This document shows, piece after piece, positions 25,427-33,760 of a stretch of DNA of 64,000 nt. Origin of the DNA: Paenibacillus pinihumi DSM 23905 = JCM 16419. GTDB lineage: Bacteria > Bacillota > Bacilli > Paenibacillales > Paenibacillaceae. Numbering within the stretch: the stretch's first letter is position 1; each line of letters opens with the position of its first letter. The position numbers were made by a program, and so were the translations under genes. The notes under the pieces are model-generated. The model was not told the origin of the DNA. It worked only from the letters and a program-made list of their open reading frames with translations, and ran no database searches. Location of the stretch: NCBI RefSeq assembly GCF_000422505.1, contig NZ_KE383868.1, positions 134,202 to 198,201 on the forward strand, written 5' to 3'.

Positions 25427-25446
25427 AATGTTGCTATAGCAACATT
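25427..25446. promoter_or_regulatory. Candidate TetR operator (perfect 20-bp palindrome)
   Basis: AATGTTGCTATAGCAACATT lies between the divergent TetR and SDR genes. A half-site, AGCAACAT, recurs near 25498. Confidence 0.65.
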
Positions 25447-25611
25447 CCGATCCCTATTGTTGGTTGTTCGACTCCTACATTAGTTGTATATTCATTAAAG
25501 CAACATGCGTTTATTTAATATATCACATTTGAGGAGTTCATAAAGAATGAATATTGCTTTATAGATCACCCACTGCAACGTTACAACAAAATAGACCGGG
25601 AGGTACAAATA

Positions 25612-26460
25612 ATGAAAACAATACTGATTACAGGCGGAACAGATGGAATCGGGAAAGGGATAGCTTCTAACTACTTAAAAATGGGCTACCGAGTAATGGT
25701 TGTAGGCAGTTCAATTGCTAAAGGCAAGCTATTCTTAAATGAGGCGAAACAAATAGGAGCAGAAGATAGAACCCTATTTCTTCAAGCTGATTTGAGTTTA
25801 GTTAAAGAGAACATGCGTATAATTGAGGAAGTAAAGAAAAGGGCTGAATTCCTGGATATGCTCGTTTTCTCTGCAACCAGTCACACGATTAAAAAAGAAT
25901 ATACGGAAACGCGAGAAGGATTTGAATTTAACTTCGGATTGTCTTATCTAAGCAGATTTATTCTTAGTTTCGGATTCAAAGAACTATTAGAAAAAGCTGA
26001 AATGCCCGTTATTGTTAACGTTTGTGCACCAGGCATGAATGGTACAGTTGATTTAAATGATATCCAAAACAAGAAAAATTATAACGGCTCTAAAGTCCGA
26101 TATCATGGCAGCCGGTTAAATGATTTGCTCGGTGTTGCTTTTACCAACAGAGATACCATTAAAAAGATCAAGTACGTTCTCTTCAATCCTTGGGCTGTAG
26201 AGACTACAGGTATGATGGAGTCCATTAAAAATCCAGTCAATAGGTTTTTCGCGAAGGTTATTTTCAAAATAATCGGTAAACCGGTCGATAAAGCCATCAT
26301 TCCTATCATTGAATTGTTCGATAAGCCACCAAAGAATAATTTGACAGCTTATATCCAGCGAAAAGAAGTAAGTCTGACGAAGAAAACATTTGACAGAGAA
26401 AATGCTATACAACTTTATAAGAATACTGTTAAATTACTGGAGGGAAAAATGAATGAATGA
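25612..26460 (+). CDS. Short-chain dehydrogenase/reductase family protein with altered active site
   Basis: A 282-residue Rossmann protein. The NAD(P) motif TGGTDGIGKG (7-16) and catalytic-type Asn107 are present. The position normally held by Ser reads VNVCAPG (Cys138/Ala139). The tyrosine motif aligned with YxxSKLxN reads Y164-HGS-R168, so Lys is replaced by Arg; another YxxxK (Y157-K161) occurs nearby but at unusual spacing. Catalysis may be changed or lost. GGGAGGT precedes the ATG. It is divergent from the TetR gene and probably repressed by it. Confidence 0.85.
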   Translation: MKTILITGGTDGIGKGIASNYLKMGYRVMVVGSSIAKGKLFLNEAKQIGAEDRTLFLQADLSLVKENMRIIEEVKKRAEFLDMLVFSATSHTIKKEYTETREGFEFNFGLSYLSRFILSFGFKELLEKAEMPVIVNVCAPGMNGTVDLNDIQNKKNYNGSKVRYHGSRLNDLLGVAFTNRDTIKKIKYVLFNPWAVETTGMMESIKNPVNRFFAKVIFKIIGKPVDKAIIPIIELFDKPPKNNLTAYIQRKEVSLTKKTFDRENAIQLYKNTVKLLEGKMNE

Positions 26461-26515
26461 AACAATTGCAGTTATTGGTGCGGGACCAGTACAATCCGGC
26501 ATCCCTCTTTTATGA
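26453..26515 (+). pseudogene. 5' remnant of an NAD(P)-binding oxidoreductase
   Basis: ATG 26453 overlaps the end of the SDR gene and reads MNETIAVIGAGPVQSGIPLL before a stop. The opening is that of an oxidoreductase (VIGAGP dinucleotide motif), cut off after about 12 recognisable residues. It was probably the next gene of the SDR operon before a deletion. Confidence 0.5.
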
Positions 26516-26520
26516 ACGTA

Positions 26521-26670
26521 TTAAAAAATGCACCCGCCAAATATAACACTAACTACGGCATTTAATACGAATTTCGACCCAATTGAAATAGGCAGCTGGA
26601 CGATTCTGGCATCGAATGCGGCTCTTTGATAGAATGAATCTACATCATTCAATTCGACTGGAGCTGGCGT
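26521..26670 (-). other. Unassigned minus-strand reading, possible gene remnant
   Basis: On the minus strand an open stretch ends FDARIVQLPISIGSKF...VVSVIFGGCIF and a stop at 26521. It has a hydrophobic C-terminus but no start. It lies between two truncated plus-strand genes and I do not recognise it. Confidence 0.2.
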
Positions 26671-26859
26671 ATGTATAAAGTGATTATTATCGATGACGAA
26701 CCCCATATCATCCACGGATTGATTTCCCAGATTGATTGGGAAGCCTACAGTATGGACGTCATTGCGACAGCTGCAGACGGTCAGGAAAGCCTGATTCGCG
26801 TTTTTGCGCAAGATTGTCTTTCCACTGCTCCCGCGGCAAGCTTGGGTTATGATTTATAA
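26671..26859 (+). pseudogene. Truncated YesN-type response regulator
   Basis: The first ~45 residues (MYKVIIIDDEPHIIHGLISQ, then IDWEAYSMDVIATAADGQE) are the start of an AraC-type two-component response regulator receiver domain, with the acidic pair DDE. The frame then leaves the family before the phospho-acceptor Asp and stops at residue 62. The rest of the receiver, the DNA-binding domain and the partner histidine kinase are absent. Confidence 0.65.
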
Positions 26860-26871
26860 ACCGTACATAAA

Positions 26872-26906
26872 AAAGGCCGAAGAAGAATATTTTTCTTCTG
26901 GCCTTT
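26872..26906 (-). terminator. Terminator of the phosphotransferase pseudogene
   Basis: AAAGGCC (26872-26878) pairs with GGCCTTT (26900-26906), with an AGAAGAA/TTCTTCT inner stem. On the minus strand it is followed by TTTTTTATG. Confidence 0.7.
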
Positions 26907-26919
26907 AGCATATATAGTG

Positions 26920-27808
26920 TTAATGCAGCAACCGGGACTTTTCGCAGCCAGCCTCCAACAGTCTGGCATTTACAAATTCATAGGCCTTTTCTAATGTTCC
27001 GCCGACCGGGAATTGTCTTCGTATTAGAATCCAGCGAACCGCTGCCAGCAGTTCAAAAAAAGCATATTCCTGCGAGTCCATAGTGATCTCTCTGACTCTT
27101 TGATAACTCTCTAAAAAAACTGTTCTGGAGTGTTCATTTCTATAAATCCATAACAAGAAGCCGGACCAAGCAAGATCGTACCTGTAATCACCAATCCGCG
27201 AGGTTGTCCAATCAATAACTGCTAGACGGTCATCCTTCAATAATAGGTTGCCCAAATTGTAATCACCGTGGATAAGCGAGAAGTGTTCAGCGGGTATGTT
27301 TTTTCTTAAATATTTCATAATTCGTAGTATGTCGTGTTGACTGTCAAGTCCAGGAAACTGGTTTTCTAACAGTTCCTCCAAAAAAACCTGATTATTCTTG
27401 GGTGCTTGAAGTTGAATACTTTGTATGGGTGCTTTATGAATTTTTGCAAGTGCAAACGCAAAGACTGCTAATTCTTGATCTGAAGGGCTATTTACAGGCT
27501 GACCACCGTAATCCGTGGCAAGGATGCTTCGACCTGAATGATCCGTTCCCCATCCGACTGGACGAGTTACGGGTAAATGAAGAGATAAAGCTTCGTTTAA
27601 GAAATTAAATTGTTCATGAGGCGGCTTGTGGGTAAAATCTCTTTTCCATCGTTTAATGACATAACACGGCCCTTCTTCGGACCCCACAGAAAATAGCTTC
27701 CACCCCGGGGGAGAGCGGCGTTACGGTTGATTCTATATTCTCGTCTAACCACTTCCGAAAATCCTCCGTCAGACACTTCCATTCGATCTCAAGCTCTCTA
27801 ATTAACAT
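26920..27808 (-). pseudogene. Aminoglycoside/homoserine-type phosphotransferase (APH fold), frameshifted
   Basis: The main frame (27687 to 26920) contains the kinase-like core: Lys in CYVIKRWKR, catalytic loop IHGDYNLGNLLL and metal motif VIDWTTSRIGD. The N-terminus is in another frame, starting at ATG 27808 (MLIRELEIEWKCLTEDFRKW, then ...LSPGVEAIF). Shifting one base near 27690 joins the two so that the normal EAIFSVGSEEG glycine-loop region is formed. The gene is therefore complete except for a +1 frameshift, either a recent mutation or a sequencing error. The substrate of an active form would be a small hydroxyl compound, not predictable. Confidence 0.75.
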
Positions 27809-28220
27809 ATTGCCTCAACCCTATCGTCTACCGAATAAAATCGGTCAATTTGCATACCTCTAATTCCTGATGAATGTGATGTGCCAATCTCATATTAACA
27901 GAATATCGAATATACGTTCTTATGTAAAGTGATTATAGACGTTTGTCATTTTCGGCTAAGTCGAGATCACATCAATTCAATTCGATTTACTTCTCGATCT
28001 TTCAGTTTCACTAAAAGTCACATTTATCTATGTGAAATGCAAAAAATTACGGGGTTAATACTTTTATAAGCAAACATTATTCCATATTCACAATAACTAA
28101 GTCTATTCATATTAATGAATCAACAATATAAAAAAATAACATTTGACTAAAAGTCCACTTTAAGTAGTAACATTGCATTGAAAGGCTGTTTTCAATTAGG
28201 TTAAAAGGGGATGAGGAAAA
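27809..28220. other. AT-rich intergenic region
   Basis: Roughly 410 bases between divergent genes with no ORF of note. It contains the MerR-type promoter at 28143-28173. Confidence 0.5.
28143..28173 (+). promoter_or_regulatory. MerR-type promoter of the extended SDR gene
   Basis: TTGACT (28143-28148) and TAACAT (28168-28173) are separated by 19 bases. The spacer holds CTAAAAGT-CC-ACTTTAAG, an inverted repeat with 7 of 8 matches. This is the layout of promoters controlled by aldehyde- or redox-responsive MerR regulators (AdhR-like). No merR gene is adjacent. Confidence 0.6.
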
Positions 28221-29249
28221 ATGAATCTAAATGATAAGATTGTCATTATAGGAGTAACAGGTTACATAGGAGCGTGGATTGCCAAACAGTTAACAGATAT
28301 GGGCTATACCCGGATTACCGGAACGTACCGCAATGAAGAAAAAGCGCAGCAGCTTCAAACGATGCTGCCACATGTGAACTTTTGCAAAGCGCATCTTGGG
28401 GAAAAAGGCAATTGGCAAGAAGTGTTAAGTGAGGCAAAGTGGATTTTTAATCAGGGAAGCGCATTTAATCCAAATGACAAAACGTTTAAAGACAAGGGAC
28501 GAACGAAAGAACAAGGAATCCGCATGCTCTTACAGTTGGCTGTTGAATCGGGCAGTGTTAAGAAAATCGTACACACCAGTGCAGAGTCAACGATTGCTTA
28601 CGCCAATGAAGATCTGTCAAAAATGACGTTTACAGAGGATGATTGGACAAATGAAAACAGAGAAGGCCTGTTTGACCTTCATATGGTTTCAAAAACGATG
28701 GAGGAAAAAGCGGCCTGGTCGTTTATCCGCTCCGATGAAAATACAACAAACATGAGCATGACAACGATCCACCCTACGCACGTCGTGGGGCCCAGCTTTG
28801 CCCCTTGGCATCATGATATGATTTATGCGATGCTTCACGGCGATAGAGCTATGGCAGATGCGCAACTGTATGGGGTTGATGTCCGTGACGCAGCCGCAAT
28901 GAATATTGCGTTAATGAAATCGGCTGAAGCGGATGGGAAGCGCCATTTCGCATCTGCATTTAAAACAACATACTCTGCCGTCTTGGACTTTATAAAAAAA
29001 CAATTTACACCTGAGCAGATTGAGACCGTATTGGGTGATGTTGTTCATATCATTCCCGGGGATGTCGTGGCGGATTTATTGAGCCCGCTTCAGTCAACAT
29101 CATATTATCAGGATATGGTGCCCCGTATGTTAAACCGCGTCGTGTACGAGACTAACTACCCTGAAGCTTACGCGTATAAGTATACTGAACCGAACCTTAC
29201 AGTCTTACAAGCAATAGAAAAAATGCTGAAAGATAAGACCAATGGGTAA
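28221..29249 (+). CDS. NAD-dependent epimerase/dehydratase family protein (dihydroflavonol-reductase-like extended SDR)
   Basis: A 342-residue extended SDR. The NAD(P)-binding GVTGYIGAWIA (11-21) and HTSAES (Ser120) are as expected for the dihydroflavonol-reductase/aldehyde-reductase branch. The catalytic YxxxK is HMVSK (His154, Lys158), so the general-acid Tyr is replaced by His. The normal role would be NADPH-dependent reduction of an aldehyde or ketone; activity is uncertain with this change. GGGGATGAGG lies before the ATG. The promoter has MerR-type geometry, so induction by a reactive carbonyl is plausible. Confidence 0.88.
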   Translation: MNLNDKIVIIGVTGYIGAWIAKQLTDMGYTRITGTYRNEEKAQQLQTMLPHVNFCKAHLGEKGNWQEVLSEAKWIFNQGSAFNPNDKTFKDKGRTKEQGIRMLLQLAVESGSVKKIVHTSAESTIAYANEDLSKMTFTEDDWTNENREGLFDLHMVSKTMEEKAAWSFIRSDENTTNMSMTTIHPTHVVGPSFAPWHHDMIYAMLHGDRAMADAQLYGVDVRDAAAMNIALMKSAEADGKRHFASAFKTTYSAVLDFIKKQFTPEQIETVLGDVVHIIPGDVVADLLSPLQSTSYYQDMVPRMLNRVVYETNYPEAYAYKYTEPNLTVLQAIEKMLKDKTNG

Positions 29250-29338
29250 CATCTAAACATCGGTCAACGTGTAGTTAGATCCGACGTATAGGACTTAACT
29301 CCAGTGTAAGGTCTGTCCTTCAAGTGCAAAAAAATTTA

Positions 29339-29388
29339 ACCCCTTCGAATATACACTTGAATAACTTTTAGTGCCTATTCGAAGGGGT
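29339..29388 (-). terminator. Terminator of the secreted-protein gene
   Basis: Perfect 13-bp arms ACCCCTTCGAATA (29339-29351) and complement (29376-29388). On the minus strand it is followed by TTAAATTTTTTTG. Confidence 0.65.
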
Positions 29389-29455
29389 GCGCATCCATTT
29401 ACAGGTGGAATAGATTGTATCTATATTGCAAAATCATATCGATTCTGCCTCTTCT

Positions 29456-29926
29456 TTAAGGCCACTTCGTGTCAGAACTTTCAAGAACAACTTCTCCTTT
29501 TGGCATACCTGCTCCACCGTAAATCGTCACTATATAAGTGCCTGAAGGAACAAGCGGATATCTATCATTATTTACAATTTCAACTGATTCACCTGCTGCA
29601 ACGGTTTCATTAAAAATTACTCTTTTCTTCGTGCTGTGCATGACTTCGACTCTAAAAGACGGCGATCCCGTTTTCTTTGTATTTTTTGCATACAGTTTAA
29701 TATTGGGATTTCCAATTGTTACAGAATAAGTGCTTGTAGGGTCCACTACATTGCCATCTAACTCCCAAGTTAGTGTATCCTTGATTGTAACAGGACTCAT
29801 TTCGTTGCCTTCATTTCCTTCTTTCAATTTGAGATCGCTATTGGCCGAAACAGCATTAAAAGCTCCAGTAATAAGTGAAATAGACAATGCAGTTGCAGCC
29901 ATAATCTTCTTAACTTTGTTTGTCAT
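29456..29926 (-). CDS. Secreted protein of unknown function
   Basis: A 156-residue protein. The N-terminus (MTNKVKKIMAATALSISL, then ITGAFNAVSANS) is a signal peptide with an AxA-type cleavage site near residue 28. The mature part is hydrophilic and beta-rich (VTIGNPNIKLYAKNTKK, GTYIVTIYGG), possibly one immunoglobulin-like domain. I recognise no family. AAGAAGG lies 8 bases before the ATG. It is a single-gene unit with its own terminator. Confidence 0.75.
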   Translation of the reverse strand: MTNKVKKIMAATALSISLITGAFNAVSANSDLKLKEGNEGNEMSPVTIKDTLTWELDGNVVDPTSTYSVTIGNPNIKLYAKNTKKTGSPSFRVEVMHSTKKRVIFNETVAAGESVEIVNNDRYPLVPSGTYIVTIYGGAGMPKGEVVLESSDTKWP

Positions 29927-30050
29927 TCATTAACCTTCTTCTCCATGTAATTTGCGAACATTGCTAATATCATAACATCAAAATACATTATTTACCACTC
30001 TTCCGGAATTCTGATGTTACTATTACCACCCAATCGCGGCCGCCGCGCCA

Positions 30051-30524
30051 ATGCCGGTAAACTGCGACATCTATATTATTCCTTTCATAAACTCTCCGAG
30101 TACGCCAACTTTTCGGTATTCTAATTTATTAAGCATCATTATTGCAAATTTAATACAAGATTCATTAGAATCTCTTGGTTTAGCGATTCCTGGAACAGCT
30201 TACTTTGACCCGCAACTTAACGATCTCCATCACTATAATAATTTTAAACATGCAAACTACTGGATAGCAGAAATGGAAAAAGAAGTTGTTGGTGGTATTG
30301 GCATAGCACCGTTTAGCGAACATGAAAATGTTTGTGAATTGCAAAAGCTTTACTTAACTCCAAAAGCACAAGGTTTAGGACTTGCAAGAAAACTCATGGA
30401 AACAGCTTTGTTATTCGCCTCAAAACATTATACAAAGTGCTATTTAGAAACCCAGCATGAATTAAAAGCTGCTTGCAAATTATATGAAAAATTTGGATTT
30501 GTAGTTTTACCAGAACCACTGTAA
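30051..30524 (+). CDS. GNAT-family N-acetyltransferase, N-terminus uncertain
   Basis: Residues ~38-157 are a clear GNAT domain: LIQDSLESLGL, then ELQKLYLTPKAQGLGLARKL (the acetyl-CoA-binding Q/RxxGxG/A loop) and LYEKFGFVVLPEPL at the end. The first ~35 residues (MPVNCDIYIIPFINSPSTPT...) do not match the usual beta1 strand, and there is no ribosome site at ATG 30051. The 5' part may have been replaced or damaged. The acceptor substrate is unknown. Confidence 0.7.
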   Translation: MPVNCDIYIIPFINSPSTPTFRYSNLLSIIIANLIQDSLESLGLAIPGTAYFDPQLNDLHHYNNFKHANYWIAEMEKEVVGGIGIAPFSEHENVCELQKLYLTPKAQGLGLARKLMETALLFASKHYTKCYLETQHELKAACKLYEKFGFVVLPEPL

Positions 30525-30600
30525 GATTCTGGGCATTCTGCTATGAATGCGTGGTATATAAAAGCTTTGAAATAATCTATGGAAAGCAGGTAATGTTGTA

Positions 30601-30837
30601 ATGAAGACCCTACTATTTGTAACAGACTTAGCTTTTGCTGAACGTTTCATTGATTGGAATAATCTTGACTGGGGGATTCAACGGGTTGATGCCTGTCGAA
30701 CCACACAAGGGGAGCTTTTATTAGTCGAATTAGAAGACTTAAATCCTTATCTTTCCTTATTAGAATTATCTGAAGATACACGTCAATGTTTTATTGAATC
30801 AATGAAAAGCTCATTGCAAAAAGCTCTTCTGGATTAA
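30601..30837 (+). CDS. Small protein resembling the C-terminus of an ATP-grasp-type enzyme
   Basis: A 78-residue ORF. The sequence RVDACRTTQGELLLVELEDLNP resembles the last metal-binding strand and loop of ATP-grasp proteins (R-x-D...G-x-L-x-L-x-E-x-E). The part before it (FAERFIDWNNLDWG) does not form a complete domain. It could be a 3' remnant that acquired a start, or a small independent gene. A weak AGCAGG lies upstream of the ATG. Confidence 0.45.
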   Translation: MKTLLFVTDLAFAERFIDWNNLDWGIQRVDACRTTQGELLLVELEDLNPYLSLLELSEDTRQCFIESMKSSLQKALLD

Positions 30838-31251
30838 TTTTTTTCTGTGAATCAGAAGTATGGGTATTATAAAGGATGCCATATAGGTATCGAACTAGAG
30901 TTAGACCTGAAAATTTTTCAAGTTCGCCCCTCGCCCCTCCGCCAAAACGGCAGGGGCTTATTGCTTGTGGAACGCAGTCACGATGATATTTTCCTAAGTG
31001 TGACCGATTCCCGCCTCCCCACAACTCCATTTTATTTTACAGGTTACTACAGGATTCGTTCCATGGGCACAGTACCGGGATAGTAGCGAATATCCACGTC
31101 TTAAGTACCAAAAATTTCAAATTAAACTACAAAATAGTTAATTGGTATTATTTATATTTTATTGTCACTAATGGTAATATTAAGGTGCTTGGGACATTAA
31201 TTTACTCAATGGACTCAGGTATCAAAAAATTGAAAGGATGTGTGATAACGA
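30838..31251. other. Intergenic region
   Basis: About 410 bases. It holds a GC-rich hairpin (GCCCCT 30933-30938 with AGGGGC 30952-30957), perhaps a terminator for the preceding small gene, and an AT-rich half that should contain the promoter for the next gene. No other gene was seen. Confidence 0.4.
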
Positions 31252-31656
31252 ATGAAGAAAATGTTTGCATCTGTACTTACAACCGCTCTCTTACTTACTG
31301 CTGCTATTCCAGCTTATGCCCAAGACAGCGCTCCAGCTGCTGCCCCAGCAGTCGCTAGTGTTGTCAATCCTGCGTCGGTTTCTGTTCAGAATTATTTCTT
31401 TGCTAATGTTTCTTGGAGAACTGTTCCTGGCGCATCTTACTATGAGTTTTTTGTGTATAAAAATGGCAGCCTAGTTGAGTGGGGGACTCAGGGTGTGTCA
31501 GTGGGTACTCAATACAGAAATGTCGGAATGGAGCAGTTTAGCGCCTACAAAATAGAAATTAGAGCAATTGGTTCAAACGGCAATCAACTTGCTTGGGGCA
31601 CAACTAATACCTTTGTTGCTAACCCCAACTTCCCTTCAATTACCGTACCTCTGTAA
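31252..31656 (+). CDS. Secreted protein with one fibronectin-III-like domain
   Basis: A 134-residue protein. The signal peptide (MKKMFASVLTTALLLTAAIP, cleavage after AYAQ near residue 24) is followed by an Ala/Pro linker. The beta-sandwich that follows has the FN3-type pattern (VSWRTVPGASYYEFFVYKNG, then YKIEIRAIGSNGNQLAWG). No catalytic residues were seen; it is probably a surface or extracellular binding protein. GAAAGGATG lies before the ATG. Confidence 0.75.
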   Translation: MKKMFASVLTTALLLTAAIPAYAQDSAPAAAPAVASVVNPASVSVQNYFFANVSWRTVPGASYYEFFVYKNGSLVEWGTQGVSVGTQYRNVGMEQFSAYKIEIRAIGSNGNQLAWGTTNTFVANPNFPSITVPL

Positions 31657-31713
31657 TCTTATTTCAGGCTTCTGCAGAGACAAGCCGTGAAAATAATGTT
31701 ACCTCAACTCAAC

Positions 31714-31742
31714 AAGCAGGCTGCCAATACGGCAGCCTGCTT
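31714..31742. terminator. Hairpin between convergent genes
   Basis: AAGCAGGCTGCC (31714-31725) and its complement (31731-31742) form a perfect 12-bp stem with 5-base loop. It can serve the FN3 gene or the convergent anti-sigma gene. No long T-run. Confidence 0.6.
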
Positions 31743-31788
31743 GAGTTACTACATATATATTGATTTATCAGCTGATTTCTTCACTGCC

Positions 31789-33033
31789 CTACTCGCGCGA
31801 TTGCCAGTTCCACAGTTGCACTTCACCAACTCTTAAATCTCTGATCCACGGCTCCTTGCGCAATTTTAGCAGCTCTTTAACCGGGCCGGTAATAACAGCT
31901 CCATATAGCCTTACACCATTTTGTTCTACATAATCGATTGTGTGGTCTAACTGGAGAAAAGGAGCTACTTTGGTTGAAATGCTTTTATTTTTCTGCAGCA
32001 TGTATAAGGTTTTCTTGAAGTACCCGTTTCTCTTTTCCCCATCCCCATAGGATTCGAGTGATGGATAAGATCCGCCGCTGGACTCTACTTTGCCAAACCA
32101 CCCCGTCTTTTGTTCCGAGTAGAAGTCCACAGTCAAATCATCTGATTGCCAGATCGGCCAGTATGGGAAACCCACCGGGTGTGTGATGACTCTGTCGCTA
32201 TCATCATCCTTCGGATCAAGACCAGTATCCACCGCGAACCAGACTGGCTCCATGTTCTTATGCTCGAATTGCTTTAATAATTCATCTGTCGAGAATAACC
32301 GGTCCAATGATAGATAGGCTTCTGCCACCGTTCCTTCCGGGAGCTTCTCGAGTTTTACCCACTCATTATGGTCAAGCCGATCCTCTTCCCTGCGGTTAGT
32401 CTCCTGCTGTTCGCTTTGATCTGTCGGCTTATAATCGGGATGATAGAAAAAACTATTGCCCCCCATTGTGTTGCCTTGCCAAGTAATATTCGGCGCGGAT
32501 GCCAGATTCATCAGAAACCGCATCGAAAAATCTCCCACAGCAATCTCTTCGTCACCGACTCTTTTATTCAGCTTGCCTGTAAAGTCCATCGTAAAAAAAA
32601 CATTACCGGATCCATTCATATTAACCTTCACATTGGGGTAGGAAACAGCGACTGCCGACTCCACAACATCCCGGTAAGCCTTCATCCGGTCCGGCGTGCC
32701 GCTCCCGTAGAATACGCCAGTAATAATCGTGCTAATCACGGTCAGCACTAGCAGGACTGTTAGTACCGTAAAGACATTCATTATCCGTGCCTTCCATTTT
32801 CCACGCCGGATAATAACGGCTTCTTTTAATGAAGATGCTGGCATGTGATTATGAGTCGTCTGCCTCTCTCCCCCTTCATCGGCAAGCTCCTGGTCTGAAT
32901 GTGTGATTACTTCCTCCAAATAAGCTTGATAGACCTCCATCTTCTCCATTTCACGCTCTACTTCTTCACGCTCTTCATCAGTGAGCTTGCCTTCAGCGTA
33001 ATCCTGTAACTTCCGTTTGAAATCCTCACCCAT
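31789..33033 (-). CDS. Membrane anti-sigma factor (sigma factor regulator N/C domains)
   Basis: A 414-residue single-pass protein. Residues 1-~70 are a charged cytoplasmic domain with KLTDEEREEVEREMEKMEVY, as in Sigma_reg_N. One membrane segment lies at about 84-108. The extracytoplasmic part contains the Sigma_reg_C-type domain near the C-terminus (THPVGFPYWPIWQS and VRLYGAVITGPVKELL). It overlaps the sigma gene by 8 bp, so it is its cognate anti-sigma factor, expected to hold the sigma factor at the membrane until an envelope signal releases it. GGGAGGATC precedes the ATG. Confidence 0.88.
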   Translation of the reverse strand: MGEDFKRKLQDYAEGKLTDEEREEVEREMEKMEVYQAYLEEVITHSDQELADEGGERQTTHNHMPASSLKEAVIIRRGKWKARIMNVFTVLTVLLVLTVISTIITGVFYGSGTPDRMKAYRDVVESAVAVSYPNVKVNMNGSGNVFFTMDFTGKLNKRVGDEEIAVGDFSMRFLMNLASAPNITWQGNTMGGNSFFYHPDYKPTDQSEQQETNRREEDRLDHNEWVKLEKLPEGTVAEAYLSLDRLFSTDELLKQFEHKNMEPVWFAVDTGLDPKDDDSDRVITHPVGFPYWPIWQSDDLTVDFYSEQKTGWFGKVESSGGSYPSLESYGDGEKRNGYFKKTLYMLQKNKSISTKVAPFLQLDHTIDYVEQNGVRLYGAVITGPVKELLKLRKEPWIRDLRVGEVQLWNWQSRE

Positions 33034-33529
33034 TCTGATCCTCCCCTCGCCCCTGCCCCCGTACCGCTTGCCTTGCTCGAAACAGCAAAATCTTCACATG
33101 TGATAATCGGATATCCATAATGTCTGCAGCCTCCTGATACGTAAGCTGATTAAAATCGATGAGCAGCATCGCCTGCCGCTGATTTTCCGGCAACCCGGAT
33201 AAAACTCGTCCGATCTCGTTCCAACGCTCCTGACGCAGCAGCTCATCCTCCGGGGTATGAAGATCTGCAAGACGCTGAAAATAATCAGGGGCCTGCAGTG
33301 TAGTACGGCTCTCCTTGCGCTTGTAATCCACATAAGCGTTATAGGCAACCCGGAATAGCCATGGCTTAACCTTCTCGTCCTGACAATTTTCCAAATAAAA
33401 ATATGCCCGGTAAAAGGTCTCCTGCATCAAATCTTCTGCCGTATGATGGTCGTAGCAGAGGGAGCGCAAATAGCGATAGACATCCTGCACATAATGCTGG
33501 TAAATACCATCCAGATGGTTTCCCTTCAT
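33026..33529 (-). CDS. ECF-type RNA polymerase sigma factor (SigM-like)
   Basis: A 167-residue sigma-70 family factor. Region 2 (YRYLRSLCYDHHTAEDLMQETF) and region 4 (LPENQRQAMLLIDFNQLTYQE...) are intact and linked directly, as in ECF factors. The anti-sigma gene follows with overlap. Extracytoplasmic stress control is expected. An ECF-like promoter lies upstream (33550-33575), which would make the operon autoregulated. Confidence 0.92.
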   Translation of the reverse strand: MKGNHLDGIYQHYVQDVYRYLRSLCYDHHTAEDLMQETFYRAYFYLENCQDEKVKPWLFRVAYNAYVDYKRKESRTTLQAPDYFQRLADLHTPEDELLRQERWNEIGRVLSGLPENQRQAMLLIDFNQLTYQEAADIMDIRLSHVKILLFRARQAVRGQGRGEDQNG

Positions 33530-33549
33530 TTTCTCCCCCCTGCCCTAAT

Positions 33550-33575
33550 CACGGATCAGACGAACTAAAGTTACA
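33550..33575 (-). promoter_or_regulatory. Possible ECF promoter of the sigma/anti-sigma operon
   Basis: On the minus strand TGTAAC, 16 bases, CGTG, close to the SigM/SigW-type pattern TGAAAC-N16-CGTC. It lies 21 bp before the ATG of the sigma gene. Confidence 0.4.
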
Positions 33576-33760
33576 GTTTTCCATAAAAAAATTTAAATTG
33601 CTCAGAACAATGTGAGCAGCCCTGTTTCAATTTCGAAGGGAAATGAAAAACAAGCAAGAGCTGTCAACTTATACTCTTGTTTGTTTGATATGCTTGACTT
33701 ATTTCGTTACTTCTCGTTATTCGAACCATTCTCTCATGCTTTACTCAGCTGTATCAAGTA

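Noticed and set aside
30035-30042. NotI-like site GCGGCCGC just before the GNAT gene, possible cloning junction
   Set aside because: A single 8-bp site in otherwise normal chromosome-like sequence is weak evidence; no vector sequence was seen around it.
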